From the NCBI GenBank assembly GCA_050946275.1, contig JBMNUM010000008.1, positions 20,601 through 84,600 on the forward strand: 64,000 bases of DNA, written 5' to 3'. Positions 8,526 to 17,559 of this stretch are shown one piece after another. The number at the start of each line of letters is the position of its first letter. The first letter of the stretch is position 1. The notes beneath the pieces are model-generated. The model searched no databases, was not told where the DNA came from, and saw only the letters and a program-made list of their open reading frames with translations. This DNA is from JBMNUM01 sp050946275. GTDB taxonomy: Bacteria; Actinomycetota; Coriobacteriia; Coriobacteriales; CADBOM01. A program made the position numbers and the translations under genes.

Positions 8526-8634
8526 TGGCAACTTTGTTCGGGAATGTATGGATTGGACATACATTACCGAACGAAGTTGTCAGATTAACTTCCAATTGCC
8601 CGAAATCCCTATTCATTTCCGAACAAAGTTGACA
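8526..8634. promoter_or_regulatory. Triplicated 21-25-bp motif upstream of the transketolase operon
   Basis: Core CAACTTTGTTCGGNAATG occurs at 8526-8550 on the plus strand, 8558-8582 inverted (22 of 25 identical) and 8614-8634 inverted (19 of 21 identical). The first two face each other across 7 bp as a 57-bp palindrome. The site is upstream of the leftward transketolase genes. Spacing and repetition suggest an operator for a dimeric regulator, or alternatively a small mobile palindrome; neither is shown. Confidence 0.55.
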
Positions 8635-8644
8635 AAACCCTGCC

Positions 8645-8732
8645 GGGTTCAAATCCCTCCACCGACACCATTAAAAAAGCGCCCTTTTGGGCGCTTCTCT
8701 TTTTAATGGTGTCGGTGGAGGGATTTGAACCC
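8645..8732. repeat. Inverted duplication of the tRNA-Leu 3' end around a shared terminator
   Basis: Bases 8645-8677 on the plus strand repeat, in opposite orientation, the last 26 bases of tRNA-Leu including CCA plus the first bases beyond it (8700-8732). The GCGCCC/GGGCGC hairpin with flanking A and T runs at 8671-8706 sits at the centre and can terminate transcription in either direction. The plus-strand copy has only a T-arm half and an acceptor end, so it is not a functional tRNA. Confidence 0.9.
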
Positions 8733-8792
8733 TCACGTCCTTGCGGACACTAGCCCCTCAAGCTAGCGCGTCTGCCGTTCCGCCACACCGAC
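8707..8792 (-). tRNA. tRNA-Leu(GAG), CCA encoded
   Basis: An 86-nt class II tRNA on the minus strand: acceptor GTCGGTG/CACCGAC, anticodon stem CTAGC/GCTAG with loop TTGAGGG (anticodon GAG), long variable arm GTCCGCAAGGAC, T-loop TTCAAAT, CCA at 8707-8709. It lies about 50 bp downstream of secG and may be co-transcribed with it. Confidence 0.95.
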
Positions 8793-8840
8793 ATGTATGT
8801 TTCTCGCCCCTCGGGCGAACGCTAAAGCATGTTAACACAA

Positions 8841-9077
8841 CTAATGCGGATATATCACCATCATCAGGAAAATCATCGCGAAGAATACGATTGCAAGGAT
8901 AACGGTAATCCTGTCGAGGTTTTTCTCGACGATGGTGGTGCCCATGTTGCCGGAAAGAGAGCTCGCGAGAATATCGCTGATGCCCGTTCCCTTACCGGAA
9001 TGAAGCATGATCATCACGACAAGGCCAACACCGGAGATGGCCCAGAGAATAATTGCGATAACAAGCAGCGGACTCAA
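8841..9077 (-). CDS. secG: Preprotein translocase subunit SecG
   Basis: A 78-residue protein with two membrane helices (about 4-24 and 56-76) and a conserved central loop with HSGKGTGISDIL, typical of SecG, which assists the SecYEG channel in secretion. Length matches the family. The start codon is TTG at 9077, supported by AGAGGAG seven bases upstream. It follows the glycolytic cluster in the same direction, an arrangement common in Gram-positive bacteria. Confidence 0.92.
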   Translation of the reverse strand: MSPLLVIAIILWAISGVGLVVMIMLHSGKGTGISDILASSLSGNMGTTIVEKNLDRITVILAIVFFAMIFLMMVIYPH

Positions 9078-9284
9078 AACTAACTCCTCTAGCTAAACAT
9101 CAAATCAGGGCAACCGCGATTGCCCGTGGAATCGTTAGTATATGCCCCACCCCATCGGCAGGCAAGGGGAGCACTTCGCCAAGAGCCTGACAGCGCACGC
9201 CAATGGCAATTATCCTTGCCCGAAACGCATCTCGAGGCATTGCCTCGAGGGGCCGGATGCAGCGGTCGTTGCCGACCCATACGC

Positions 9285-10847
9285 TTACGCGAGCAGCGAA
9301 CGACCGGTCCATTCCTCGGGGACATCATCGATATCGGCGAGGTCGAAGAGCGTCGGGGCAACGTCTGCCAGGCGCCCCTCCCCCTCGACGAACGAGATCT
9401 CGCGCCCGCTGCCGCTCGCGTCGATGGCGATCAGCGGCACGGGTGCCGTCGTGTGCGCCGTATGCGGAGCGCCGTCGTCGGTCACCATCTTGTCGCAGTT
9501 GCCATGGTCGGCAATCACCAGGCCGACGCCGCCGAGCTCCTCGAGCGTGCCGATGAGCCTCACGAGGCAGGCGTCCACGGTCTCGACGGCCTTTACCGCC
9601 GCGGGGATTACGCCCGTGTGGCCGACCATGTCGCAGTTCGCGTAGTTGACGATGTAGAATTCGGCCTCTCCGGCGCGCATGGCCTCGATCAGCGTATCCG
9701 TGACCTCGACCGCGCTCATCTCGGGCTGCAGGTCGTAAGTCGCCACCTTCGGACTCGGAATGAGGACGCGTCGCTCCCCCTCCTTCGCCTCCTCGACGCC
9801 GCCGTTGAGGAAGAACGTCACATGCGCGTACTTCTCCGTCTCGGCGATGTGGAACTGGCGCATTCCCATCTCGGCGATCTTGTCGGCGAGCACCATGGGC
9901 GGAATCGTCTTCGGGAAGGCCACGGGGAGGTCGAACGTCTCGTCGTAGCCGGTCATGCACACGTAATCGACCTTCGGGGCGCGCACACGATCGAACTGCG
10001 CGAAGTCCTCCTGCGTGAACGCGCGCGTCATCTCGCGGGCGCGGTCGGGGCGGAAGTTGAAGAACATCACACCGTCGCCGTCGATCACGCCGCGCCGGTT
10101 CAGGCACACGGGCTCGAGGAACTCGTCCGTTATGCCGTCGGCATACGAGTACGCGACGATATCCGAGGCGGGCAGGTTGCCGACGAAGCGGACCGTATCG
10201 GGCTCGGGAACCACGATCACATCCCAGGCCCGCTTGACACGATCCCAGCGGTTATCGCGGTCCATCGCGTAGTAGCGACCGCCGATCGAGGCGATCTGCA
10301 CGGTGTTGCCGGCGCGCTTCGACACCTCCGCCGCGAAGTCCTGCAGCTCCGTGACGAAACCAAGGCCGCTCGTGGGCGACACATCCCTGCCGTCGAGGAA
10401 CGGATGCACGTAGATCTCGCGCACGCCGCGGTCGGCGGCCATGTCGATGATCGCCTGGAGATGGGTGAACTCGCTATGCACCCCACCGTCGGAGAGCAGC
10501 CCGAGCAGATGCAGGGCTCCCCCGGTCTCGGCGAGCCTGGAGAATTGCGCGACGAGCACCTCGTTCTCGAAGAACGAGCCGTCGGCAATCGCGTTGTTGA
10601 TCTTCGAGAGGTCCTGGTAGACGATGCGACCCGACCCGATGTTGAGGTGGCCGACCTCGGAGTTGCCCATCTGTCCCGCGGGCAGACCGACGTCCTCACC
10701 CGAGGCCTCGATCTTCCGCATGGGATAGCGCTCGCCCGACAGCAGGCTGTCGAGGTACGGACTGTTCGCCAGGGATACTGCGTTGATGTCGCTCGGCTCA
10801 TCGAGGCCGAGCCCATCGAGGATCGTCAGCAGCACAGGAGTCTTCAT
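9285..10847 (-). CDS. gpmI: 2,3-bisphosphoglycerate-independent phosphoglycerate mutase
   Basis: A 520-residue cofactor-independent mutase interconverting 3- and 2-phosphoglycerate in glycolysis. It belongs to the alkaline phosphatase superfamily and needs two metal ions; the motifs LTILDGLG at the start, GNSEVGHLNIGSGR with the active Ser, GGVHS, HPFLDGRDV, RPDRAREM and the late HGNCDKM are all present. ATG at 10847 is preferred over an in-frame GTG three codons upstream because AGGTGGG precedes it. It begins nine bases after the tpiA stop, so it is in an operon with tpiA. Confidence 0.95.
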   Translation of the reverse strand: MKTPVLLTILDGLGLDEPSDINAVSLANSPYLDSLLSGERYPMRKIEASGEDVGLPAGQMGNSEVGHLNIGSGRIVYQDLSKINNAIADGSFFENEVLVAQFSRLAETGGALHLLGLLSDGGVHSEFTHLQAIIDMAADRGVREIYVHPFLDGRDVSPTSGLGFVTELQDFAAEVSKRAGNTVQIASIGGRYYAMDRDNRWDRVKRAWDVIVVPEPDTVRFVGNLPASDIVAYSYADGITDEFLEPVCLNRRGVIDGDGVMFFNFRPDRAREMTRAFTQEDFAQFDRVRAPKVDYVCMTGYDETFDLPVAFPKTIPPMVLADKIAEMGMRQFHIAETEKYAHVTFFLNGGVEEAKEGERRVLIPSPKVATYDLQPEMSAVEVTDTLIEAMRAGEAEFYIVNYANCDMVGHTGVIPAAVKAVETVDACLVRLIGTLEELGGVGLVIADHGNCDKMVTDDGAPHTAHTTAPVPLIAIDASGSGREISFVEGEGRLADVAPTLFDLADIDDVPEEWTGRSLLA

Positions 10848-10856
10848 GGTTCCCAC

Positions 10857-11654
10857 CTAACCTTGCTTGACCTTGATGTTCTCGCATGCCTTGATGATCT
10901 CGACGAACTTGGAGGCGTCGAGCGACGCTCCGCCGATGAGGCCGCCGTCTATGTTGGGCATGGCGAGGAAGAACTCGGCGTTCTCGGGTTTCATCGAGCC
11001 GCCGTACAGAATGCGAATTCGCTGCGCCACGTCATCACCGAAAAGCTCTGCGACGAGCGAGCGGATGGCTCCGCAGATTGCGTCCGCTCCCTCGGGCGTG
11101 GGGACAACGCCGGTCCCGATGGCCCAAATCGGCTCGTATGCGATGACGATCGTGGCGGCCTGCTCGGCGGTCAGCCCATCGAGGGCGGCGCGAATCTGCG
11201 CGGTCACGAATTCCTCGGAACCGCCGGCCTCGTTGACCTCGGCGCTCTCGCCACAGCAGATGATCGGCGTTATGCGATGGGCAAGGAGGAGCTTCGCCTT
11301 GGCGTTGACGAGCTCGTCCGTCTCGCCGTTTGCCTCGCGTCGCTCGGAATGACCGATGATGCAATATGAGCACTGCAGCTCTCGCAGCATCTCGACAGAC
11401 ACCTCGCCCGTGCAGGCGGCCTTGCCCTCGGGCAGGGTCTCATGCACGTTCTGCGCGCCGAGCTTTGCCTGAGAGCCGTCGAACTCGATCACGTTGTCGA
11501 CGGCTTTGAGCGCCGTGAACGGCGGGCACATCACGATGTCGATGTTCTTGTAGAGACCGTGGGTGCTATCGGAAACCGCCTGGGCGAGCTTTACGGCGCC
11601 CGCCCAGGTCATGTTCATCTTCCAATTGCCCGCAATGACAGGACGACGTTGCAT
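10857..11654 (-). CDS. tpiA: Triosephosphate isomerase
   Basis: A 265-residue TIM barrel that interconverts dihydroxyacetone phosphate and glyceraldehyde 3-phosphate. Active-site elements are present: GNWKMN with the catalytic Lys, CIIGHSERR with the electrophilic His, AYEPIWAIGTG with the catalytic Glu, and the phosphate-binding GGS and GGLIGGASL. The ATG has an AAGGAGCG site. It lies 27 bp downstream of pgk. Confidence 0.97.
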   Translation of the reverse strand: MQRRPVIAGNWKMNMTWAGAVKLAQAVSDSTHGLYKNIDIVMCPPFTALKAVDNVIEFDGSQAKLGAQNVHETLPEGKAACTGEVSVEMLRELQCSYCIIGHSERREANGETDELVNAKAKLLLAHRITPIICCGESAEVNEAGGSEEFVTAQIRAALDGLTAEQAATIVIAYEPIWAIGTGVVPTPEGADAICGAIRSLVAELFGDDVAQRIRILYGGSMKPENAEFFLAMPNIDGGLIGGASLDASKFVEIIKACENIKVKQG

Positions 11655-11681
11655 GTCGCTCGCTCCTTGTCCCTTGAGGTT

Positions 11682-12869
11682 CTAGTCTTGCGCGTCGAGC
11701 GCGACCACTCCCGGCAGCGGGGTTCCCTCGAGCAGCTGCATCGAGGCACCGCCTCCCGTGGAGATGAACGTCATCTTCTCCTCGACGCCGAACTTGGCGG
11801 CGGCAGCCGCCGAATCACCGCCACCGACGACCGTCGTGGCCTCGGTGTTGGCAGCGAGGGCCTCGGCGACCTTGCGCGTGCCATCCTCGAACGGCTTCAT
11901 CTCGAAGACGCCCATCGGACCGTTCCACACGATCGTCTTGGCCGCGGCGATCTCACGCGCGAAGAGCTCGCACGTCGCGGGACCGATGTCGAGCCCCATC
12001 ATATCGTCGGGAATCTCATCCACGCCACGGATGGCGGTCGCGGCATCCTCCTGGAGCATGTCGGCCACGACGAAGTCCACCGGCAGGAGGAGCTTCACGC
12101 CGTTGCGCTCTGCCTTGGCGAGCATCTCGCCGGCGCGCTGGATCCAATCCTGTTCGACGAGCGACGTGCCGGTGCTGAGGCCCTTGGCGCGCAGGAACGT
12201 GAAGCACATGCCGCCGCCGATGATGAGGACGTCGACGTTGTCGAGCATGCGGTCGACCAGTGCGATCTTATCGGAAACCTTCGCTCCGCCGAGAATCGCC
12301 ATGAACGGGCGGACGGGATTGTCGACCACTCCGGTGAGGGTCTTGACCTCCTCTTCGAGCAGGAAGCCCGAATACGAGGGGAGGAAGTGCGTGATGGCGT
12401 CGATCGACGCATGGCTGCGATGCGCGCAGCCGAAGGCGTTGTCGACGTAGATATCGCCGAGCTCGGAGAGCTCGCGGGCGAAGTCGTAGGCGTTCTTCTT
12501 CTCGCGGGCGTCGAAGCGCAGGTTCTCGACCATCATGATCTCGCCATCGGCGAGGGCCTTGGACGCCTCGACGGCCTTCTCTCCGGTCACGACCGGCACG
12601 ACCTTCACGTCCTTGCCGATGAGGCGCGAGAGAACGCGCGCGGCGGGAACCATCGAGTAGGCGGCCTCGAAGCCCTTGCCCGACGGACGGCCCAGATGGC
12701 TGGCGAGCACGATGCGCGCGCCGTTGTCGAGCAGATACTGGATCGTCGGCAACGCACCGCGGATGCGCTTATCCTCGGTGACCGTGCCCTCCTTGGACAT
12801 CGGCACGTTGAAATCGACGCGCATGATCACGCGCTTGCCTGCAACATCGACGTCTCGGATGCTCTTCAT
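11682..12869 (-). CDS. pgk: Phosphoglycerate kinase
   Basis: A 395-residue enzyme making ATP and 3-phosphoglycerate from 1,3-bisphosphoglycerate. Signature RVDFNVPM near the N-terminus, SHLGRPSGK, the hinge region, and the nucleotide-binding GGAKVSDKI and GGGDSAAA motifs are visible. Length is standard. A GAGGAAAC site precedes the ATG. Part of the gap-pgk-tpiA-gpmI run. Confidence 0.97.
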   Translation of the reverse strand: MKSIRDVDVAGKRVIMRVDFNVPMSKEGTVTEDKRIRGALPTIQYLLDNGARIVLASHLGRPSGKGFEAAYSMVPAARVLSRLIGKDVKVVPVVTGEKAVEASKALADGEIMMVENLRFDAREKKNAYDFARELSELGDIYVDNAFGCAHRSHASIDAITHFLPSYSGFLLEEEVKTLTGVVDNPVRPFMAILGGAKVSDKIALVDRMLDNVDVLIIGGGMCFTFLRAKGLSTGTSLVEQDWIQRAGEMLAKAERNGVKLLLPVDFVVADMLQEDAATAIRGVDEIPDDMMGLDIGPATCELFAREIAAAKTIVWNGPMGVFEMKPFEDGTRKVAEALAANTEATTVVGGGDSAAAAAKFGVEEKMTFISTGGGASMQLLEGTPLPGVVALDAQD

Positions 12870-12900
12870 GTTTCCTCGATTCTGATTGACAAACGAAGGA

Positions 12901-13911
12901 CTACTTCTGCATGACGTACTTGGCCAGGTCCTTGACTCGCTCGGAGTAACCGGCCTCGTTGTCGTACCAGGCGATGACCTTGATGAGGTTCGACGGCTCG
13001 CCGAGCACCATGGTCAGCTGGCTATCGAACACGGCCGAGTACAGGTTGCCGATGACGTCCACGGAGACGATCGGATCGGTGCAGTACTCGATGTAGCCCT
13101 TCATATCGCCCTCGGAAGCAGCCTTCACCGCGGCATTGACCTCATCCTTCGTGACCTCCTTCTCGAGCTCGACCACGAGGTCGACCATCGAGCCATCGGG
13201 GGTCGGGACGCGGCTCGCCATGCCATCGAGCTTGCCTTTGAGGTGCGGCAGCACGACGCCGACGGCCTTCGCGGCGCCCGTCGTGGTGGGGATGACCGAA
13301 ACGGCACCGGCACGCGCGCGACGCAGGTCCTTGTGCGACTTGTCCAGCATCTGCTGGTCGTTCGTGTAGCTGTGAATCGTGTTGATGTAGCCGCGCTTGA
13401 TACCGAAGGCCTTATCGAGGACCTTGACGACGGGAGCGAGGCAGTTAGTGGTGCAGGAGGCGTTCGAGATCACGTTGTGCTTCTCGGGGTCGTAGATCTC
13501 CTCGTTGACGCCCATGACGATCGTGGCGTCGACATCCTTGCCAGGCGCGGTGATGATGACCTTCTTGACCGTGCCGCCGATATGCGCGCCGGCCTCCTCG
13601 CCGGTCTTGTACTTGCCAGTCGACTCGATGACGATCTCGGCACCGTGCTCGGACCAGGGAATGTCGGCGAGGTTGTTGCGCTCGTTGTAGAAGGGAACGT
13701 ACCTGCCATCGACCTCGATGCCGTCTCCGACGACCTCGACGGAATCGAACACGCGCCCGTGCACGGAATCGTACTTGAGCAGATGGGCGGCCGTCACGAG
13801 GTCCCTCGAGCCGTTGATTGCAACGACCTCGAAGTCCGGATCCTTCTCCATCGCCCGGAAAACGAGCCTGCCGATGCGTCCAAAACCGCTGATGCCAACT
13901 TTGATTGCCAC
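12901..13911 (-). CDS. gap: Glyceraldehyde-3-phosphate dehydrogenase (type I, NAD-dependent)
   Basis: A 336-residue enzyme that oxidises and phosphorylates glyceraldehyde 3-phosphate. NAD-binding GISGFGRIGR, catalytic cysteine in SNASCTTNCLAP and the C-terminal WYDNEAGYS are present. The start codon is GTG at 13911 with AAAGGA eight bases before it. It is the first gene of the glycolytic run. Upstream lies an 84-bp gap to whiA, which reads in the same direction. Confidence 0.96.
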   Translation of the reverse strand: MAIKVGISGFGRIGRLVFRAMEKDPDFEVVAINGSRDLVTAAHLLKYDSVHGRVFDSVEVVGDGIEVDGRYVPFYNERNNLADIPWSEHGAEIVIESTGKYKTGEEAGAHIGGTVKKVIITAPGKDVDATIVMGVNEEIYDPEKHNVISNASCTTNCLAPVVKVLDKAFGIKRGYINTIHSYTNDQQMLDKSHKDLRRARAGAVSVIPTTTGAAKAVGVVLPHLKGKLDGMASRVPTPDGSMVDLVVELEKEVTKDEVNAAVKAASEGDMKGYIEYCTDPIVSVDVIGNLYSAVFDSQLTMVLGEPSNLIKVIAWYDNEAGYSERVKDLAKYVMQK

Positions 13912-13995
13912 GATCGAAATCCTTTCACTCGCCGCGGCCGCACGTCAACGGACTGCCCGTTTGCACGCGCGGCCTATGCCTTAGTTACCGAACTT

Positions 13996-14910
13996 TCATC
14001 TCGCTTCTTCGGCTATTGCCTCTATACGTCTAATTCTATGGTATACCGCCGACTTGGACAGCGGCGGCTCGGCTAATTCACCTAATTCCCTCAAAGAAAC
14101 ATCTGGGTGCGCGAGGCGCAAAAGAGCCAGGTCGCGCAATGCCGGCGAGAGCGATTCGAGACCGCGCTCGTCGATGAGCTTCTGGATGGTCTTCACCTGC
14201 TCCATGGCGGCATCGATGCTCTTGGCCTGGTTGGCCATCTCGGCGTTGAGACGCCGGTTGACGTCGTTGCGGACCGACTTGGTCACGCGGACGTTCTCCA
14301 TGGCGAGCACGCCGCGATGCGCGCCGGTCAGCGCCAGGAAATCCGCAATCGCATCGGCGCCCTTGAGGTAGATGACGTAGGAGCCCCGCCGCAGAGAGGC
14401 CTTGGCGGTGATGCCGAGCTCGGCCATGAGGCCGACAAGCCCCTGGGCGAGCTCCTCGTGGCTCGTCGTGAGCTCGAAATGGAAGTCTCCCCGCGGATCG
14501 GAGATGAAGCCGCCTCCCAGAAACGCGCCGCGCAGGTAAGCTGCCCGGCAGCACGGTTTGGTCACGAGTGCGTGGGAAACCCCGAACTCGAGGCCGTCAT
14601 CGGAGAGGATGCCGAGTTTTCGCAGGGCGTCCTCGAGCCCGAGCTGGGCCGGAATGGTGATGAGGTAGTTGTACGACTTGTGCAGCACGCTGCGCCGTGT
14701 GGTTATCTCGGTCTTGAGACCGAACACATCGTGGACGAGCCCGACGATGCGGCGCGCCACCGATGCGGTCTCGGTGGTCAGCTCGAGACGATAGCTCGCC
14801 GAGAGCCGTCCCTCGATGCGGATGAGTGCCGAGAGCTCTGCCAGCTTGCAGCCCTCGCACTCCGGCTCGACGCGTGCGAGCTCGTCCCTTATCTCGCCTG
14901 CGAACGACAA
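13996..14910 (-). CDS. whiA: DNA-binding protein WhiA
   Basis: A 304-residue WhiA: an N-terminal LAGLIDADG-like domain (about 1-190, with the AYLRGAFLGGGF motif) followed by a C-terminal helix-turn-helix (DVSLRELGELAEPPLSKSA). WhiA is a conserved Gram-positive regulator of cell division and, in actinobacteria, of sporulation-type development. The start is TTG at 14910 with AAGGGGG about ten bases before it. It overlaps the end of yvcK by 22 bp, so the genes are translationally coupled. Confidence 0.95.
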   Translation of the reverse strand: MSFAGEIRDELARVEPECEGCKLAELSALIRIEGRLSASYRLELTTETASVARRIVGLVHDVFGLKTEITTRRSVLHKSYNYLITIPAQLGLEDALRKLGILSDDGLEFGVSHALVTKPCCRAAYLRGAFLGGGFISDPRGDFHFELTTSHEELAQGLVGLMAELGITAKASLRRGSYVIYLKGADAIADFLALTGAHRGVLAMENVRVTKSVRNDVNRRLNAEMANQAKSIDAAMEQVKTIQKLIDERGLESLSPALRDLALLRLAHPDVSLRELGELAEPPLSKSAVYHRIRRIEAIAEEAR

Positions 14911-16046
14911 ATCTCGAGCACCCCCTTGAAGACCTCGCCGAGCGCCCGCGGACTATGCCAGGTGGGATACACCGGATCCACGAGCTTGCGCTCGAGCAGC
15001 ACGGGCACACGGGATTTGATCCTCGCCTCGATTTCACGGTCGAAAGGCACCGACCGGATGGCCTTGCTCGCCGCGCGCCTCGTGGCCGGAGATCGCTCCT
15101 CGCCGGATGTGGTGAGTGTCTCGAACTCTCGCGATTTGACGGTGCCGACCTCGAGCTGGCCGATCGCGATGAGCTCGCTCGTCGTGTTCGGGTCGCTCGA
15201 ATTGCGCGTCCCCTGCACGCACGCCGCATGGAGAAGCCCCTCCATGCCGTGGTCGAGGACGGCATCCACGTGCTCGGAGCAATCGAGCCCCCAGGTCTCG
15301 CCCTGCATGTCGGCCACGGAGCACAGGAACACGGTTGCAGCACCGCTCTCGCGGATGGCATCCGTGATGCCGGGCACGAGCAGGTTCGGGATGATCGAGG
15401 TGAACAGCGAGCCGGGGCCGAGCACGATGAGGTCGGCCGCGCGGATCGCCTCGAGGGCGGGCTCGTATGCGGAGGCGTGGCTGGGGTTGAGCCAAACCCG
15501 GTCGAGCGCCGTCTCGCTATGCGCGATGGTCGACTGGCCGCGGAGCAACCTGCCGTCGCGCGTCTTCCCCTCGAGGATGACGGGATCGAGCGTGGAGGGG
15601 TACACGTGCCCGACGCAATTCAGGATGCGCTCGCAGATGTCGATTGCCTCGGTGAACGAGGCGACGTCGGCGAGAGCCGTGATCAACAGGTTGCCGAGGG
15701 TGTGGTTGTACGCATAGTCGAAGCGGTACTTGAACGCCCTGACGAGCGGGTCGACGGGGTCGCCCGCCATCGCGGTTATGCATTTGCGGATGTCGCCCGG
15801 GGGAATCGTGTCGGCGTGCTCGCGGAGCAAGCCCGTCGAACCGCCGTCATCGGTCATAGCCACCACGGCGGATGTCTGAGCTCCCATCGCGAGCAGCGTC
15901 TTGATCGAGACGGGCGCACCGGTGCCGCCGCCGATCACCACTGCCTTTATGTCGTCGAACCTCCCGCTGCGGAGCTCCCTCGACCTCTTCACGTTCCAGC
16001 CGTAGTTGCTGTCGGGGAGATTCGACAGGCTGTCATCCACTCCCAT
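14889..16046 (-). CDS. yvcK: YvcK/CofD-like protein (gluconeogenesis factor)
   Basis: A 385-residue member of the 2-phospho-L-lactate transferase-like fold, with the nucleotide-sugar binding VVIGGGTGAP and AMTDDGGSTG motifs and GDIRKCI. YvcK homologues bind UDP-N-acetylglucosamine and tune carbon flow to the cell wall. The ATG shares its A with the rapZ stop (TAATG), the same coupling as in the transketolase pair. The arrangement rapZ-yvcK-whiA is conserved in Firmicutes and Actinobacteria. Confidence 0.95.
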   Translation of the reverse strand: MGVDDSLSNLPDSNYGWNVKRSRELRSGRFDDIKAVVIGGGTGAPVSIKTLLAMGAQTSAVVAMTDDGGSTGLLREHADTIPPGDIRKCITAMAGDPVDPLVRAFKYRFDYAYNHTLGNLLITALADVASFTEAIDICERILNCVGHVYPSTLDPVILEGKTRDGRLLRGQSTIAHSETALDRVWLNPSHASAYEPALEAIRAADLIVLGPGSLFTSIIPNLLVPGITDAIRESGAATVFLCSVADMQGETWGLDCSEHVDAVLDHGMEGLLHAACVQGTRNSSDPNTTSELIAIGQLEVGTVKSREFETLTTSGEERSPATRRAASKAIRSVPFDREIEARIKSRVPVLLERKLVDPVYPTWHSPRALGEVFKGVLEICRSQAR

Positions 16047-16963
16047 TAGTTCACCTCTGCCAGGGCGATGTCCCTGTGGGTAATCGTCGTCGAGTACCCC
16101 TTGGAGAGGAGATACTCGTAGGTTTCCTGCGCCAGTGCCACGCTTCGGTGCTGACCTCCCGTGCAGCCGAGGCCGATGGAGATGTAGCGCTTGCCCTCCT
16201 CGACATATCCCGGCATGACCACGTCGAGCAAGCCGTGCCACTTCTCGATGAACAGCTGTGTCTGCTGCTTGCCCATCACGAAGTCCCGCACGGGCGCATC
16301 CATTCCCGTCAGCGTGCGCAGCTCGGCCTCGTAATACGGGTTGGGCAGGAAGCGCACGTCGATGAGGATGTCGGCATCCATGGGCGTGCCATGCTTGAAT
16401 CCGAAGGAGAACACCGAGACGGTGAGCTCCTCCTTCTCATCCTCCGCGGAGAAGAGCTTGCGAATCTCCAATCTGAGCTCGCGCGGCTTCATCTTAGCGG
16501 TATCGATCACATAATCGGCGATCTCCTTTGCCTGCTTGAGCAGGGTGCGCTCGCGCTCGATGCCCGAGACGATGGTCATGCCGTCCTCGCAGAGGGGGTG
16601 GCGGCGCCTCGTCTCCTTGTAACGGGAGAGCAGCGCCTTCGTATCGGAATCGAGGAACAGCAGCACGTAGGTCAGCCCAGCCTCGGAGATGCGCTTGAGC
16701 TCCTCTATGAGCTCGGGAAAGAACTCGCGGGCGCGCAGATCGCACACGACGGCCAGCTTTCGCTGCTCCCCGTCGGGCCTGCCCGCGAGGGAGACGAGAT
16801 TGATGAGGAGCGACGGCGGGAGATTGTCTATGCAGAAGTAGCCAAGATCCTCGAACGTGTGCATGGCCTCGGTACGGCCAGCACCCGACATACCCGTGAT
16901 GATCACGAGGTCGGGATCGGCGTTTGGCGTCTGGGTCGCTGTTTGGTCGAGATGCGCGTCCAT
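16046..16963 (-). CDS. rapZ: RapZ (YvcJ) family nucleotide-binding protein
   Basis: A roughly 305-residue ATPase-like protein: Walker A GMSGAGRTEA near residue 26, the DLRARE region, and the C-terminal GCTGGQHRSVALAQ motif. In enterobacteria RapZ senses glucosamine-6-phosphate and controls glmS RNA; in Gram-positives YvcJ has a nucleotide-dependent role. I placed the start at 16963 because AAGGA lies nine bases upstream. In-frame alternatives at 16996 (ATG) and 17005 (TTG) lack a clear site. glmS itself lies at 31.9-33.8 kb. Confidence 0.92.
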   Translation of the reverse strand: MDAHLDQTATQTPNADPDLVIITGMSGAGRTEAMHTFEDLGYFCIDNLPPSLLINLVSLAGRPDGEQRKLAVVCDLRAREFFPELIEELKRISEAGLTYVLLFLDSDTKALLSRYKETRRRHPLCEDGMTIVSGIERERTLLKQAKEIADYVIDTAKMKPRELRLEIRKLFSAEDEKEELTVSVFSFGFKHGTPMDADILIDVRFLPNPYYEAELRTLTGMDAPVRDFVMGKQQTQLFIEKWHGLLDVVMPGYVEEGKRYISIGLGCTGGQHRSVALAQETYEYLLSKGYSTTITHRDIALAEVN

Positions 16964-17033
16964 GTCATCAAGTCCTTCAGGAAAATCGCTGGACATGACA
17001 TTCAAAGTTTATCACGACGGGGATGGGTTGAAG

Positions 17034-17075
17034 GACAGTCCTCCGACTCATTTGGGAACGAGCCGGAGGACTGTC
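17034..17075. terminator. Inverted repeat between nrdR and rapZ
   Basis: Arms of 16 bp (GACAGTCCTCCGACTC with its complement, one mismatch) at 17034-17049 and 17060-17075. It lies 38 bp beyond the nrdR stop on the minus strand. There is no strong T run, so it may be a weak terminator or an mRNA-stabilising stem. Confidence 0.5.
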
Positions 17076-17112
17076 TCTCAGGTGGTTTTCGTCGTCGCGT
17101 TCGCCCGTCGAA

Positions 17113-17559
17113 CTAGCTCATGCCACGGATGGCATCGGCGAACTCGTCGATCGACTTGAAGTCCTTGTACACCGATGCAAAGCGGATGTAGGCGAGGTCG
17201 TCGACGCCGCGCAGACGCTCGAGCACCATATCGCCCAGAACCGTCGACTGGACCTCGGTCCGATTGGCCGACCTGAGCTCGTTCTCGACGTCGGTTATGA
17301 GGTCCTCGAGCACGTTCAGCGGAACGTTGCGTTTGGCGGTCGCCGTGAGAAGACCGCGGAGGAGCTTGTTGCTGTCGAACGCCTCGGAGCTTCCATCGCG
17401 CTTGATGACGATCAAGGGCTTCTCGTTGAGACGCTCATAAGTGGTGAAGCGATGGCCGCAGTCGAGGCACTCGCGCCTGCGGCGTACGGTGCGGCCCTCC
17501 TCGACGAGGCGGGAGTCGACTACCTTCGTATCCTCATATCCACATGCCGGACAAAACAT
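17113..17559 (-). CDS. nrdR: Transcriptional repressor NrdR
   Basis: A 149-residue protein with a zinc ribbon (CPACG and CLDCG, residues 3-34) and an ATP-cone domain (VIKRDGSSEAFDSNKLLRGL). NrdR binds ATP/dATP and represses ribonucleotide reductase genes. Length and order of domains are typical. A GAGAGGGAGGG site precedes the ATG at 17559. No ribonucleotide reductase gene lies in the window. Confidence 0.96.
   Translation of the reverse strand: MFCPACGYEDTKVVDSRLVEEGRTVRRRRECLDCGHRFTTYERLNEKPLIVIKRDGSSEAFDSNKLLRGLLTATAKRNVPLNVLEDLITDVENELRSANRTEVQSTVLGDMVLERLRGVDDLAYIRFASVYKDFKSIDEFADAIRGMS

Noticed and set aside
9120..11369. 749-codon plus-strand open frame opposite gpmI and tpiA
   Set aside because: Composition is typical of an antisense frame; both opposite genes are certain enzymes with intact motifs.
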